Positions 48,203 through 58,841 of a DNA stretch of 64,000 nt are shown here, one piece after another. The notes below the pieces were generated by a model, which did no database searches, was not told where the DNA came from, and was given only the letters and a program-made list of their open reading frames with translations. A program made the translations under genes and the position numbers. The DNA lies in the NCBI RefSeq assembly GCF_001050015.1, contig NZ_CVTB01000044.1, forward strand, positions 1 through 64,000, written 5' to 3'. This stretch comes from Mycolicibacterium malmesburyense. GTDB lineage: Bacteria > Actinomycetota > Actinomycetes > Mycobacteriales > Mycobacteriaceae. Each line of letters starts with the position of its first letter. Position 1 is the first letter of the stretch.

Positions 48203-49693
48203 TCACGCCTGGGCTTCCGCGGCGGCGTGCTCGCGACCGGCCCGCAGTCGGGCCAGGCTGCGTTCGCGCCCCAGCAGGTCAAGCGATTCGAACAACGGCG
48301 GACTGACCGTCGCCCCGGTGGCGGCGACGCGTATCGGGCCGAACGCCTTGCGCGGTTTGAGCCCGAGGCCCTCGAGCAACGCCTCCTTCAACGCCGTCTC
48401 GATCGCCTCCGTGGTCCACTCCTCGCCGCTCTCGAGCGCCGCCAGCGCGTCCAATGCTGCCTGGAGCACGGGAACCGCCTCCGCACGCAACTCCTTGGCC
48501 GCGGACTTCTCGTCGAGCTTGAACTCCGCGTCGTTGAGGAATTTCAGGAGATCCCACGCGTCGCCCAGCACCACGATGCGGGTCTGAACCAGCGCGGCGG
48601 CTTCGGCGAACCGCTTGTCGTCGAGACCGGTGTCGTGGCCGTGCTCGACGAAATACGCGCGCAGACGAGCGGTGAAGTCTTCCTCGCTCAACATCCGGAT
48701 GTGTTCGGCGTTGAGCGCATCGGCCTTCTTCTGGTCGAATCGGGCCGGATTCGAGTTGACGTCGGCGACGTCGAAGGCCGCAACCATCTCCTCGAGGGTG
48801 AACACGTCGCGGTCCTCGGCGATCCCCCAACCGAGCAGGGCCAGATAATTCAACAGCCCCTCGGGGATGAATCCGCGCTCGCGGTGCAGGAACAAGTTCG
48901 ACTGGGGGTCGCGTTTGGACAGCTTCTTGTTCCCGTCGCCGAGAACGCTTGGCAGGTGGGCGAACTCGGGGATCCGGTCGGCCACACCGATCCGCATCAG
49001 CGCCTGGTACAGCGCTATCTGGCGCGGGGTGGAGGACAGCAGGTCCTCGCCGCGCAGCACATGGCTGATCTTCATCAGCGCGTCGTCGACCGGATTGACC
49101 AAGGTGTACAACGGTTCCCCGTTGCCGCGGGTGAGCGCGAAGTCGGGTACCGATCCGGCGGGAAACGTCGTTTCTCCGCGTACGAGATCGCGCCAGCCGA
49201 TGTCCCCGTCGGGCATCTTCAACCGCACCACCGCGCGCCTGCCCTCGGCGCGGAACGCCGCCCGCTGCTCCTCGGTCAGGTCGCGGTCGAAATTGTCGTA
49301 GCCGAGTTTGGGATTGCGCCCGGCGGCCACATGGCGCGCTTCGACTTCCTCGGGCGTGGAGAACGACTCGTACGCGTCACCGGCTTCGAGCAGCCGGGCG
49401 ATCACGTCACGGTAGAGGTCGAGTCGCTCCGACTGGCGGTACGGCCCGTAGGCGCCGCCGACCTCGGGGCCCTCGTCCCAGTCCAGGCCCAGCCAGCGCA
49501 GCGCGTCGAGGATCGCGCGGTAGCTCTCCTCGGAATCGCGCGCCGAATCGGTGTCCTCAATGCGGAACACGAAGGTGCCGCCGGTGTGACGCGCGTACGC
49601 CCAGTTGAACAGCGCCGTGCGGATCAGGCCGACATGCGGAGTGCCCGTGGGAGACGGACAGAACCGCACCCGAACAGTGTTCTCGCTGCTCAT
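48203..49693 (-). CDS. gltX: Glutamyl-tRNA synthetase
   Basis: Class I synthetase charging tRNA-Glu (and mischarging tRNA-Gln for amidation). 496 aa from the ATG at 49693. The HIGH-type motif lies in [20 protein letters not shown] near residue 13. The KMSKS-type motif is KLSKRDP near 260. The C-terminal anticodon domain ends in an Ala/Arg-rich tail. The start overlaps the FAH-family stop by 4 nt. The longer in-frame upstream reading is an artefact over the hydrolase gene. Both cognate tRNA genes lie immediately downstream. Confidence 0.97.
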   Translation of the reverse strand: MSSENTVRVRFCPSPTGTPHVGLIRTALFNWAYARHTGGTFVFRIEDTDSARDSEESYRAILDALRWLGLDWDEGPEVGGAYGPYRQSERLDLYRDVIARLLEAGDAYESFSTPEEVEARHVAAGRNPKLGYDNFDRDLTEEQRAAFRAEGRRAVVRLKMPDGDIGWRDLVRGETTFPAGSVPDFALTRGNGEPLYTLVNPVDDALMKISHVLRGEDLLSSTPRQIALYQALMRIGVADRIPEFAHLPSVLGDGNKKLSKRDPQSNLFLHRERGFIPEGLLNYLALLGWGIAEDRDVFTLEEMVAAFDVADVNSNPARFDQKKADALNAEHIRMLSEEDFTARLRAYFVEHGHDTGLDDKRFAEAAALVQTRIVVLGDAWDLLKFLNDAEFKLDEKSAAKELRAEAVPVLQAALDALAALESGEEWTTEAIETALKEALLEGLGLKPRKAFGPIRVAATGATVSPPLFESLDLLGRERSLARLRAGREHAAAEAQA

Positions 49694-50514
49694 GACTTCC
49701 CCTTGCGGACAACAGGATTCGTCAACGTGCCGATGCCCTCGATGGTGATGCTGACGGTGTCGGAATCCTCGATCGGGCCGACACCCTCCGGCGTTCCGGT
49801 CAGGATCAGATCCCCGGGCAGCAGCGTCATGATGCGGGAGATCCACTCCACGATCGCACCGACATCGTGGATCATCATCGACGTCCGGCTGTTCTGCTTG
49901 ACCTCGCCGTTGACCTCGGTGCGGATCGCGAGGTCCGACGGGTCGACGTCGGTGACGATCCACGGCCCGATCGGGCAGAAGGTGTCATGGCCCTTCGCCC
50001 TGGTCCACTGGCCGTCCTTCTGCTGCTGATCGCGGGCCGAGACATCGTTGGCGATCGTGTAGCCCAGGATGTTCTCCGCCGCGCGTGCGGCCGGTACGTC
50101 CTTGCACGGTCTGCCGATGACGGCGGCCAACTCACCTTCGAAATGCACGGGATTGGCGTCGGCGGGCAGCTGGATCGGCACGTACGGTCCGATGATCGCC
50201 GTATTGGGCTTCATGAAGATGATCGGGTCGTCGAACGAGGCGGGACCCGGGGCGGTGTCGCCATCGCGTTTCGCCTGCGCGGCCATCTCCTCGATGTGGG
50301 CGGCGTAGTTCTTGCCCACGCAGACCACCTTGGTCGCCAGGATCGGGGCGAGCAGGCGCACGTCGGCGAGCGGCCACTGCCTGCCCGTGAACTGGGGGTT
50401 GCCGAACGGATGCTCGGCGATCTCCCTCACGATCGCCTCGGCGGGGTCGTCGGGGGGACCCTCGACGCTGACGAAGGCGACACCGTCGGGGCTGGCGATT
50501 CGGCCTAGGCGCAT
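49690..50514 (-). CDS. Fumarylacetoacetate hydrolase-family protein
   Basis: FAH-family hydrolase/isomerase/decarboxylase, 274 aa, orthologous to Rv2993c. Metal-binding Glu residues in [12 protein letters not shown]. Active-site [15 protein letters not shown] and [17 protein letters not shown] are conserved. ATG at 50514 matches [11 protein letters not shown] in M. tuberculosis. Compared with that protein there is a short insertion (about residues 75-92, [17 protein letters not shown]). Substrate unknown; homoprotocatechuate-type catabolism or oxaloacetate decarboxylation are family possibilities. Coupled to gltX by ATGA. Confidence 0.9.
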   Translation of the reverse strand: MRLGRIASPDGVAFVSVEGPPDDPAEAIVREIAEHPFGNPQFTGRQWPLADVRLLAPILATKVVCVGKNYAAHIEEMAAQAKRDGDTAPGPASFDDPIIFMKPNTAIIGPYVPIQLPADANPVHFEGELAAVIGRPCKDVPAARAAENILGYTIANDVSARDQQQKDGQWTRAKGHDTFCPIGPWIVTDVDPSDLAIRTEVNGEVKQNSRTSMMIHDVGAIVEWISRIMTLLPGDLILTGTPEGVGPIEDSDTVSITIEGIGTLTNPVVRKGKS

Positions 50515-50630
50515 GGCGTTCAGCCTAATGAACGTGGTCATCGCGGCCGTCGACCACTCCCGCTGCGGGCGTATCTCACTGTCTGAGACGGTGATTCAGC
50601 ATGGTGGGACGGCTGTGCCACCATGGACCG

Positions 50631-51836
50631 ATGTCCGTCGACTCGCTCACCACCGCACGGCGGTGGTCGATGCTGGTTATCGCGCTGGCGGCGACGACGA
50701 GCGCCAACGTGTTCATCAACGGCGCGGCGTTTCTCATTCCCACCCTGTATGCCGAACGCGGCCTGGACCTCGCGGCGGCCGGCCTGCTGTCCGGCATGCC
50801 CAGCCTCGGGCTGGTCATCACGCTGATCGCGTGGGGTTACGCAGTCGACCGCTTCGGCGAGCGCATCGTGCTGACGGTCGGCTCGGTGCTGATCGCGGCG
50901 GCCGCTTTCGCCGCCGCCCTGTCGGAATCGCTGGTGGCCGTGGGCGCGTTCCTCCTTCTCGGCGGTATGGCGGCCGCGAGCAGCAACTCGGCCAGCGGCC
51001 GGTTGGTGGTCGGCTGGTTCCCGGCCGAACAACGCGGCCTGGCCATGGGGATCCGGCAGACGGCCACGCCGCTTGGAGTCGGGTTGGGAGCCCTCGTGAT
51101 TCCGCGGCTCGCGCAGAGCCACGGCATATCGGGGGCCCTGCTCTTCCCCGCCGTGGTGTGCGCGGTGTCGGCGCTGGTGTGCCTGATCGCGGTCATCGAC
51201 CCGCCGCGACCGCCGCGCTCGGAGGCGCCGGTCGAACATCTCGCGAACCCCTACCGCGGTTCCTCGGTGTTGTGGCGCATCCACGCCGTCTCGGTGCTGC
51301 TCGTGGTGCCGCAGGCGGTCGTGTGGACGTTCACGCTGGTGTGGTTGATGGCCGAGCACGACTGGTCGGCCGGTTCGGCAGGAGTCATCGTCATGGTGGC
51401 CCAATTGCTCGGTGCCGCCGGCCGAATCGTGGCCGGGCACTGGTCGGACCGCCTGGGTCGGCGACTGCGCCCGATCCGCGCGATCGCGGGAGTGGCGGCG
51501 GTCGCGATGGGCGTGCTGGCGCTGCTGGACTGGCTGGACTCGCCGGTCGCCGTGATCGCGATGGTGGTCGCCTCGGTGATCACGGTGTCCGACAACGGTT
51601 TGGCGTTCACCGCGATCGCGGAGATCGCCGGGCCGTTCTGGAGCGGCCGGGCCCTCGGCACACAGAACACCAGCCAGCACCTCGCGTCGGCGGCCGCCGC
51701 ACCGTTGTTCGGCGGGCTGATCGGCGTGGCCGGCTATCCGGCGGCGTTCGCGGTGAGCGCCTTGTTACCGCTCGTGGCGATCCCGATCGTCCCGCACGAC
51801 ACCGAACACACGGCGAATTCCGCACCAGCGCCGTGA
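50631..51836 (+). CDS. MFS transporter
   Basis: 401-aa major facilitator with about 12 membrane segments, orthologous to Rv2994. The A-motif-like loop WGYAVDRFGERIVL lies between helices 2 and 3; the second-half counterpart is GHWSDRLGRRLRP. GIRQTATPLGVGLGAL resembles the conserved central helix of nitrate/oxalate-type members. Substrate not predictable. ATG at 50631; an in-frame GTG at 50601 is less likely. Divergent from the FAH gene. Confidence 0.88.
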   Translation: MSVDSLTTARRWSMLVIALAATTSANVFINGAAFLIPTLYAERGLDLAAAGLLSGMPSLGLVITLIAWGYAVDRFGERIVLTVGSVLIAAAAFAAALSESLVAVGAFLLLGGMAAASSNSASGRLVVGWFPAEQRGLAMGIRQTATPLGVGLGALVIPRLAQSHGISGALLFPAVVCAVSALVCLIAVIDPPRPPRSEAPVEHLANPYRGSSVLWRIHAVSVLLVVPQAVVWTFTLVWLMAEHDWSAGSAGVIVMVAQLLGAAGRIVAGHWSDRLGRRLRPIRAIAGVAAVAMGVLALLDWLDSPVAVIAMVVASVITVSDNGLAFTAIAEIAGPFWSGRALGTQNTSQHLASAAAAPLFGGLIGVAGYPAAFAVSALLPLVAIPIVPHDTEHTANSAPAP

Positions 51837-51979
51837 TTTCGGCGCGGCCACACCCGACGGCGAACATCGCCGGCGGCAGCCGAAACCCCGGCACCGTCGC
51901 GATCGCGAACACCGTAGAGCCGATCGTCGAATCAGCACTGACGTCGAAGTGACGCCGCACCGTTCCCGTCCGCGGCGTT

Positions 51980-52990
51980 CTACAGGTAGCCCGCGATCCG
52001 GTCGCCGATCTGTGTCGTCGACAACTTCTCGTCGCCGCGGGTGGCGAGATGCTGTTCGACGGCCTTGTCGACGCGCGCGGCCGCGTCGGCCTCGCCCACG
52101 TGCGCCAGCAACAGCGCGACCGACATGATCGCCGCGGTCGGGTCCGCGATCCCCTGCCCCGCGATGTCGGGTGCGCTGCCGTGTACGGGTTCGAACATCG
52201 ACGGGTTGGTTCGCGTGGCATCGATGTTGCCGCTGGCCGCCAGCCCGATACCGCCGCACACCGCCGCCGCGAGATCGGTGACGATGTCGCCGAACAGGTT
52301 GTCGGTGACGATCACATCGAACCGGCCCGGATCGGTCACGAGGTGAATGGTCGCGGCGTCGACGTGTTGATAGGCGACCTCGACCTCGGGGTAGTCGGCA
52401 GCGACCTCCTGCACGGTGCGCCACCACAACGCGCCTGCGAAGGTCAGCACGTTGTTCTTGTGCACCAATGTCAGATGCTTGCGGCGCTGTTGTGCGCGGG
52501 CGAACGCATCGGCCACGACGCGACGCACACCGAAGGCGGTGTTGACGCTGACCTCGGTGGCGATCTCGTGCGGTGTACCGACGCGGATCGCGCCGCCGGT
52601 GCCGGTGTAGGGGCCCTCGGTCCCTTCGCGCACGACGACGAAGTCGATGTCGGGGTTGCCCGCCAGCGGGCTGCTCACACCGGGATACAGGCGCCCGGGC
52701 CGCAGGTTGATGTGGTGATCGAGTTCGAACCGGATCCGCAGCAGCAGACCGCGTTCGAGCACACCGCTGGGCACCGACGGGTCGCCGATCGCGCCGAGCA
52801 GGATCGCGTCGTGCCCACGCAGTTCGTCGAGCACCGAGTCGGGCAGCACCTCGCCGGTGGCGTGGAAGCGGCGCGCACCGAGGTCGTAGGGCGTCTTGTC
52901 CACACCCGGAAGCACCGCGTCGAGAACCTTGACGGCCTCCCCGACGACCTCCGGACCGATCCCGTCACCGGCGATCACCGCCAGCTTCAT
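51980..52990 (-). CDS. leuB: 3-isopropylmalate dehydrogenase
   Basis: NAD-dependent oxidative decarboxylation in leucine synthesis. 336 aa from the ATG at 52990 ([15 protein letters not shown]). Substrate-binding [20 protein letters not shown] and [12 protein letters not shown] are conserved. GTG at 53002, overlapping the serA stop as GTGA, is an alternative start adding four residues. It lies just downstream of serA and the two are surely co-transcribed. Confidence 0.97.
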   Translation of the reverse strand: MKLAVIAGDGIGPEVVGEAVKVLDAVLPGVDKTPYDLGARRFHATGEVLPDSVLDELRGHDAILLGAIGDPSVPSGVLERGLLLRIRFELDHHINLRPGRLYPGVSSPLAGNPDIDFVVVREGTEGPYTGTGGAIRVGTPHEIATEVSVNTAFGVRRVVADAFARAQQRRKHLTLVHKNNVLTFAGALWWRTVQEVAADYPEVEVAYQHVDAATIHLVTDPGRFDVIVTDNLFGDIVTDLAAAVCGGIGLAASGNIDATRTNPSMFEPVHGSAPDIAGQGIADPTAAIMSVALLLAHVGEADAAARVDKAVEQHLATRGDEKLSTTQIGDRIAGYL

Positions 52991-52998
52991 GGCCGAAC

Positions 52999-54585
52999 TC
53001 ACGACAGATCAACTACTTCCAGCAGCTTGGCGCCGACCTCCTCGGCGATCGTCGACCGCACATCGGCGGGCACGTCTCGGTCGATGCGCAGCAGGATCGT
53101 CGCGCCGGGGCCCTCGGCGTCCTCGCTGAGCTGCGCGGCGTGGATGTTGATGTCCGCCGATCCGAGGATGGTGCCGATCTTGCCGAGCGTGCCGGGTGCG
53201 TCGACGTAGTTGATGATCAGGTAGACGCCCTCGGCGCGCAGATCGAAGTTGCGGCCGTTGATCTGGACGATCTTCTCGACCAGTTGCGTACCGGTCAGCG
53301 TGCCCGCGACGTTGGCGGTCGAGCCGTCGGCGTAGACGGCCCGCACGTCGACCACGCTGCGGTGATTGGGACTCTCACTGGCGGTGCTGATTTCGGCCTG
53401 CACACCCCGCTCGGCGGCCAACGCGGGCGCGTTGACGAACGTCACGGGATCCTCGATGACGGCCGAGAAAAGTCCGCGCAGCGCCGAAAGACGAAGCACC
53501 TCAACATCTTCGGTGGCAAGCTCACCCTTGACCTGCACGGCCAGCGACACCGGCAGCTCATCGCACAGCACCCCGACCAGCAGGCCGAGTTTGCGAACCA
53601 GATCCAGCCACGGCGCGACCTCCTCGCCGACGACTCCCCCACCGACGTTGACCGCGTCGGGCACGAACTCGCCGGCCAGTGCCAGCTTGACGCTGGCCGC
53701 GACATCGGTGCCCGCCCGGTCCTGCGCCTCGGCGGTGGAGGCCCCCAGGTGCGGCGTCACCACGACCTGCGGCAGGTCGAACAGCGGGCTCTCGGTCGTG
53801 GGCTCCTTGGCGTACACATCGAGACCCGCTGCGCGCACATGTCCCGAGCGCACCGCATCCGCCAGCGCATCCTCGTCGATCAGGCCGCCGCGGGCCGCGT
53901 TGACGATGATGACGCCGGCTTTGGTCTTGGCCAGCGCCTCCTTGCCGATCAGGCCCGCGGTCTCCGGCGTCTTCGGCAGGTGCACGGAGATGAAGTCCGC
54001 GCGCCCCAACAGCTCGTCGAGGCTCAGCAGCTCGATCCCGAGTTGCGCCGCACGCGCCGCCGACACATAGGGGTCGTAGGCCACGACGTGCGTGCCGAAC
54101 GCCGCCAGTCGCTGGGCCACCAGCTGGCCGATGCGGCCGAGGCCGACCACGCCGACGGTCTTGCCGTAGATCTCGGTGCCCATAAACGACGACCGTTTCC
54201 AGGTGTGTGCACGCAGCGACGCATCGGCCGCCGGGATCTCACGCGCCGCGGCCAGTAGAAGGGCGAGGGCGTGCTCGGCCGCACTGTGGATGTTCGAGGT
54301 CGGGGCGTTGACCACCAGCACACCCCGGGCGGTGGCGGCGTCCACGTCGACGTTGTCGAGGCCCACCCCGGCGCGCGCGACGATCTTGAGCTTCGGCGCC
54401 GCCGCGAGCACCTCGGCGTCGACCGTCGTGGCCGAGCGCACCAGCAGCGCGTCGGCCTCGGACACCGCGGCCAGCAGCTTCGGCCGGTCCGGACCCTCGA
54501 CCCAGCGGACTTCCACCTGGTCGCCGAGGGCGGCAACCGTCGATTCGGCCAATTTGTCGGCGATCAATACAACGGGCAGACTCAC
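52999..54585 (-). CDS. serA: D-3-phosphoglycerate dehydrogenase
   Basis: First step of serine synthesis. 528 aa, the long actinobacterial form: substrate and NAD domains (Rossmann [18 protein letters not shown] near 150), catalytic Arg/Glu/His pattern ([29 protein letters not shown]), then the ASB intervening domain (about 318-450) and a C-terminal ACT domain (450-528) for serine feedback. Intact. Divergent from the FAD oxidoreductase gene. Confidence 0.97.
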   Translation of the reverse strand: MSLPVVLIADKLAESTVAALGDQVEVRWVEGPDRPKLLAAVSEADALLVRSATTVDAEVLAAAPKLKIVARAGVGLDNVDVDAATARGVLVVNAPTSNIHSAAEHALALLLAAAREIPAADASLRAHTWKRSSFMGTEIYGKTVGVVGLGRIGQLVAQRLAAFGTHVVAYDPYVSAARAAQLGIELLSLDELLGRADFISVHLPKTPETAGLIGKEALAKTKAGVIIVNAARGGLIDEDALADAVRSGHVRAAGLDVYAKEPTTESPLFDLPQVVVTPHLGASTAEAQDRAGTDVAASVKLALAGEFVPDAVNVGGGVVGEEVAPWLDLVRKLGLLVGVLCDELPVSLAVQVKGELATEDVEVLRLSALRGLFSAVIEDPVTFVNAPALAAERGVQAEISTASESPNHRSVVDVRAVYADGSTANVAGTLTGTQLVEKIVQINGRNFDLRAEGVYLIINYVDAPGTLGKIGTILGSADINIHAAQLSEDAEGPGATILLRIDRDVPADVRSTIAEEVGAKLLEVVDLS

Positions 54586-54639
54586 GCGGTCAGACTAATG
54601 GGCTTGAATGTTCCCGTGGTCGGTGGGAGAACCGCGAGC

Positions 54640-56070
54640 GTGGATGTCACCGTTGTCGGCAGCGGACCCAATGGTCTGGCCGCCGCCGTCATCTGCGCCA
54701 GGGCGGGGTTGTCGGTGCAGGTGCTCGAGGCGCAGTCGACCCTCGGCGGCGGCTCGCGCACGCTTGCCGACCCCGAGTTCTCCGGCGTCGCGCACGACAT
54801 CTGTTCGGCCGTTCACCCGCTGGCGCTGGCGTCGCCGTTCCTGTCCGAGTTCGATCTTCCCGCGCGCGGGGTGACCCTGCGCGTGCCCGAGGTCTCGTAC
54901 GCCAACCCGCTTCCGGGTGCGCGCTCCGCGGTCGGCTATCACGACCTCGACCGGACCGTCTCCGAACTCGAGCACGGGCAATCGTGGCGCAGGCTGTTCG
55001 GCCCCATGGTCGAACGCGACGCCGCGGTGCTCGACGTGCTGCTGGGCGACAAGCGGTCGATCCCGACCAATCCGGTCGCCGCGGTGCAGGTGGCGAGTCG
55101 TTTGCTCGAGCAGGGCACACCGGCGTGGAGCGCACTGTCCGGCGCCGACGCGCGCGCATTGTTCAGCGGCGTTGCCGCACACGTGATCTCACGCATGCCG
55201 TCGCTGGTGTCGGCGGGCGCCGGCCTCATGCTGGCCACGCTCGCGCACACCGTGGGTTGGCCCATCCCGGTCGGCGGGAGCCAGGCCATCGCCGACGCGC
55301 TCATCGAGGATCTGCGGGCCCACGGAGGCGTGATCACCGCCGGTCACGAGGTCACCGAACCGCCCGGCGGCGTCACGCTGTACGACACCGCGCCCACCGC
55401 ACTGGCCGACATCTACGGCGACAAGCTGCCCCGCCGCTACGCGAAGGCGCTGCAGCGATACCGATTCGGACCCGGCGTGACCAAGGTCGACTTCGTGCTG
55501 TCGGAAGATGTGCCGTTCACCGACGAACGCCTGCGCCGGGCGCCCACGCTGCACATGGGAGGCAGCCGCGAACAGATGGCCCAAGCCGAGCGCGAGGCCG
55601 CCGCCGGGCGGCACCCCGAATGGCCGATGGTGCTCGCCGCGCTGCCACATCTGGAGGATCCGAGTCGCATCGACGCCCGGGGCCGGCGTCCGCTGTGGAC
55701 TTACGCGCATGTGCCGAACGGCTCGACGGTCGACCAGACCGAGCGGGTCACCGCGATCTTCGAGCGGTTCGCGCCCGGCTTCCGCGACATCGTCGTCGCC
55801 GTCCGTTCCGTTCCCGCCGCGCGCCTGGCCGAGCACAACGCCAACCTCGTCGGCGGCGACATCGGCGTCGGCGGCAACACGTTGATCCACGCGTTGACCG
55901 GTCCGACACCGCGGCTCAACCCCTGGAGCACACCGATCCCGGGGGCTTACCTCTGCTCGTCGGCGACGCCTCCGGGCGGCGGCGTGCACGGCATGTCCGG
56001 CTATTTCGCCGCGCGCACAGTGCTGCGCCGCGAGTTCGGCATCAAGACCCTGCCCAAGCTCAGTCCCTGA
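54640..56070 (+). CDS. FAD-dependent oxidoreductase, phytoene-desaturase-like (Rv2997 family)
   Basis: 476 aa from the GTG at 54640, which follows GGTGGGAG. An ATG at 54598 is possible. The N-terminal dinucleotide fold VVGSGPNGLAAAVICARAG is followed by GGGSRT. The C-terminal FAD motif reads TPPGGGVHGMSGYFAARTVL, as in CrtI/carotenoid-type oxidoreductases. It is orthologous to Rv2997, which exists in species without carotenoid operons, so it is not necessarily a carotenoid enzyme although the crt operon begins 123 nt later. Confidence 0.88.
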   Translation: MDVTVVGSGPNGLAAAVICARAGLSVQVLEAQSTLGGGSRTLADPEFSGVAHDICSAVHPLALASPFLSEFDLPARGVTLRVPEVSYANPLPGARSAVGYHDLDRTVSELEHGQSWRRLFGPMVERDAAVLDVLLGDKRSIPTNPVAAVQVASRLLEQGTPAWSALSGADARALFSGVAAHVISRMPSLVSAGAGLMLATLAHTVGWPIPVGGSQAIADALIEDLRAHGGVITAGHEVTEPPGGVTLYDTAPTALADIYGDKLPRRYAKALQRYRFGPGVTKVDFVLSEDVPFTDERLRRAPTLHMGGSREQMAQAEREAAAGRHPEWPMVLAALPHLEDPSRIDARGRRPLWTYAHVPNGSTVDQTERVTAIFERFAPGFRDIVVAVRSVPAARLAEHNANLVGGDIGVGGNTLIHALTGPTPRLNPWSTPIPGAYLCSSATPPGGGVHGMSGYFAARTVLRREFGIKTLPKLSP

Positions 56071-56137
56071 CGCCGGGACGGTTCCCTCGCCAATCGATGC
56101 AAGTCCGATGCGTAGGCGCGAAGAGAAGGGGTACCCC

Positions 56138-56161
56138 GGTTGAGTTCGACCGATTCGGGTA
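56138..56161 (+). promoter_or_regulatory. Candidate SigF-type promoter of the crt operon
   Basis: GGTTG (56138-56142), 14 nt, GGGTA (56157-56161), 33 nt upstream of the crtE start. It resembles the mycobacterial SigF pattern GGTTT-n15-17-GGGTA, though the spacer is short. A second GGGTAC (56129-56134) is part of the palindrome GGGGTACCCC at 56128-56137. SigF control of carotenoids is known in M. smegmatis; here it is inferred. Confidence 0.4.
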
Positions 56162-56193
56162 CCTGACATCGCATCGAGTAAAGGGGACGCTGC

Positions 56194-57333
56194 TTGAGCG
56201 ATATCAACGGAAACACGCGGACCCCCCTCCTGTCGTTGTCACACCTCGCCGCTCCGCCCAGAGGGCTGATGACCACGGCCTTTCCCGTATGGCGCGACGC
56301 CATCCGCAGGGAGGTCTTGCGCTCTTTGCGCGATTTCGTCGAGACGGGTTGCGCCGACGACCTCAAGGCGGCCGGTGTCGACATCGCCGCCGATGTCCTG
56401 CAGGACTTCGTGGACGGCGGCAAGTGTGTGCGCTCGACGTATGTCTACCTCGGATGGTTGTGCAACGCCGACGACGACCCGGGTGCGCTGCGGGCGGCCG
56501 CCAGTTTCGAGTTGCTGCACGCGTTCGCTCTCTTGCAGGACGACGTGATGGACGACTCCGCGCTGCGGCGCGGACGCCCCTCGGCCCACGTCCGGTTCGC
56601 GCGGTGGCACCGCGAACGGGCGATGTCGGGATCACCTGAACGGTTCGGCGAGGCCGCCGCGGTCCTGCTCGGCGATCTGTGCCTGGTGTGGGCACAGCAG
56701 ATGTTGCGGGAGAGCGGGATCGGCGAAGCCGCGCTGACGCGCGGGTGGCACCGATACGACGCGATGCGCACGGAACTGGCCGTGGGACAGTTCGCCGACC
56801 TGGTCAACGACGCCGCCGAATTCCCGGAGTGGGAACGGGTTCTCGACGTGCTGCGGCGCAAGTCCGGCAACTACACCGTGCGCAGACCACTCGAGATCGG
56901 CGCGGCCATGGCCGGATGCTCGGCCGGCGTGCTGAGGCTGCTCGGCGAGTACGGCGAAGCCGTCGGCGAGGCCTTCCAATTGCGCGACGACGTCCTCGGC
57001 ATCTTCGGCTCCCCGGAGGTCACCGGCAAGCCGGCGGGCAGCGATCTGTTCGAACACAAGGCGACCAGCGTGGTGGTCGCTGCCTACCGGCTCGCGGACG
57101 CACCTCTTCGCCGCGATCTCACCGCCCTGATGAGCACCTCCGATCTCGACGACGCCGACATCAGCCGGTGGCGCAAGCTGATCGTCGCGACCGGGGCCCT
57201 GGAATGGATTGAGCAACTCATCGATTCGCGACTCACCCGTGCGCTCGAACTGCTCGACACCGGGCAACTGGATCCGTTGATCCGCACCGCGCTGGCCGAC
57301 ATGGCCGCCGCCTGCACCGAGCGGGCCGCGTGA
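56194..57333 (+). CDS. crtE: Geranylgeranyl diphosphate synthase CrtE
   Basis: trans-Prenyltransferase making GGPP for the carotenoid pathway. 379 aa. First aspartate motif DDVMDD at 116-121 and second motif RDDVLG near 265. The start is TTG at 56194, supported by AAGGGGA at 56181-56187, six nt upstream. No ATG or GTG fits the ribosome site. First gene of an eight-gene operon; its stop overlaps the crtI start. Confidence 0.95.
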   Translation: MSDINGNTRTPLLSLSHLAAPPRGLMTTAFPVWRDAIRREVLRSLRDFVETGCADDLKAAGVDIAADVLQDFVDGGKCVRSTYVYLGWLCNADDDPGALRAAASFELLHAFALLQDDVMDDSALRRGRPSAHVRFARWHRERAMSGSPERFGEAAAVLLGDLCLVWAQQMLRESGIGEAALTRGWHRYDAMRTELAVGQFADLVNDAAEFPEWERVLDVLRRKSGNYTVRRPLEIGAAMAGCSAGVLRLLGEYGEAVGEAFQLRDDVLGIFGSPEVTGKPAGSDLFEHKATSVVVAAYRLADAPLRRDLTALMSTSDLDDADISRWRKLIVATGALEWIEQLIDSRLTRALELLDTGQLDPLIRTALADMAAACTERAA

Positions 57334-58841
57334 TGCGCACCGTCGGGGGACGCACCGACCACGTCGTGGTGGTCGGCGCGGGGCTTGCCGGGCTGTCGAC
57401 GGCACTACAACTTGCGGGACGCGGTCGCACCGTCACGGTGGTCGAACGCGGACACCATCCAGGCGGACGCGTCGGGCGGATGGACATCGACGGTTATCGC
57501 CTCGACACCGGGCCGACGGTGCTGACGATGCCCGACATCATCGACGACGCGTTCGCCGCCGTCGGTGAGACCGCTTCGGACCGGCTCGACCTGCTCGCCG
57601 TCGATCCCGCGTATCGCGCGTCGTTCGCCGATGGGAGTTCGCTGCACGTGCACAGCGACGCCGACGCGATGGCCGCCGAGATCGAGGACTTCGCCGGTAA
57701 CGGCCAGGCGGATGGTTATGTGCGGTTGCGTGATTGGCTGACCAAGCTGTACCGGGTCGAGTTCGACGGGTTCATCGCCTCGAATTTCGACTCGCCGCTG
57801 TCGTTGCTGACGCCGCAGCTGGCCCGGCTGACCGCGATCGGCGGCTTCCGCCGGTGGGACCGGATGGTGCGCCGCTTCATCAGCGACGAACGGCTGCAGC
57901 GGGTGTTCACCTTCCAGGCGCTGTACGCGGGGGTGCCGCCGCACCGGGCGCTGGCGGTGTACGCCGTTATCGCCTACATGGACACGATCTCCGGGGTGTA
58001 CTTCCCCCGCGGCGGTGTGCGCGCGCTACCCGACGCACTCGCCGCCGCCGCCACCGACGCCGGTGTCGAGTTCCGTTACGACTCAGCCGTTTCCGCGCTG
58101 GAGCGGTCGGGCGACCGGGTGGTGGCCGTGCACACCGAGGGTGGCGACCGGATACCCGCCGACGCGGTGGTGCTGACCACCGAGCTGCCCGACACCTACC
58201 GGTTGCTCGGCCGCACGCCGCGTCGGCCGCTGCGGTTGCGGCCCGCCCCGTCGGCGGTGGTCGCCCACATCGGGTGCCGCGCGGTCGGCGAGGACGCCGA
58301 CCACCACACCATCGTCTTCGGCGACGAATGGGAGAAGACGTTCACCGACATCATCGACGACGGGCGCGTGATGTCGGATCCGTCACTGTTGGTGACCCGG
58401 CCGACCGCCGGCGACCCCTCGCTGGCGCCCGCGGGCCGGGACCTGCTCTACGTCCTCGCGCCCGCGCCGAATCTTGCGGTGGGACAGGTCGATTGGGCGT
58501 CCACCCGCGACGACTACGTACGCCAGATGATGGATGTGGTGAGCTCGCGCCTTCCGCGGTTCGGTCTCGACGCCGACGTGCTGCACGTCGTGGATCCGGC
58601 GGACTGGGCGCGTCAGGGAATGGCCGCGGGCAGCCCGTTCGCCTTGGCCCATACGTTCGGCCAAACCGGCCCCTTCCGTCCCGCCAACACGGTGCGCGGT
58701 GTCGCCAACGTGGTACTGGCGGGGTCGTCGACCGTCCCGGGCGTCGGCGTGCCGACCGCACTGCTGTCCGGGCGACTGGCAGCTGACCGAATCACCGGCC
58801 TGCCGATACGGCGGGCCCATAGCCAGGTGGTGCAAGCATGA
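57330..58841 (+). CDS. crtI: Phytoene desaturase CrtI
   Basis: FAD-dependent desaturase converting phytoene to lycopene. 503 aa. N-terminal VVVGAGLAGLSTALQLAGRG and GGRVG. DTGPTVLTMP near 53. C-terminal ANTVRGVANVVLAGSSTVPGVGVPTALLSGRLAA is the carotenoid desaturase signature. GTG at 57330 overlaps the crtE stop as GTGA; ATG at 57333 is the alternative. The stop overlaps crtB as ATGA. Confidence 0.95.
   Translation: MMRTVGGRTDHVVVVGAGLAGLSTALQLAGRGRTVTVVERGHHPGGRVGRMDIDGYRLDTGPTVLTMPDIIDDAFAAVGETASDRLDLLAVDPAYRASFADGSSLHVHSDADAMAAEIEDFAGNGQADGYVRLRDWLTKLYRVEFDGFIASNFDSPLSLLTPQLARLTAIGGFRRWDRMVRRFISDERLQRVFTFQALYAGVPPHRALAVYAVIAYMDTISGVYFPRGGVRALPDALAAAATDAGVEFRYDSAVSALERSGDRVVAVHTEGGDRIPADAVVLTTELPDTYRLLGRTPRRPLRLRPAPSAVVAHIGCRAVGEDADHHTIVFGDEWEKTFTDIIDDGRVMSDPSLLVTRPTAGDPSLAPAGRDLLYVLAPAPNLAVGQVDWASTRDDYVRQMMDVVSSRLPRFGLDADVLHVVDPADWARQGMAAGSPFALAHTFGQTGPFRPANTVRGVANVVLAGSSTVPGVGVPTALLSGRLAADRITGLPIRRAHSQVVQA

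Noticed and set aside
48203..49963. Apparent N-terminal extension of GltX
   Set aside because: The extra residues are a shadow of the FAH-family gene; GltX starts at 49693 with an ATGA overlap.
54598..54640. ATG at 54598 as start of the Rv2997-like gene
   Set aside because: No ribosome site fits it as well as GGTGGGAG fits the GTG at 54640; kept only as an alternative.
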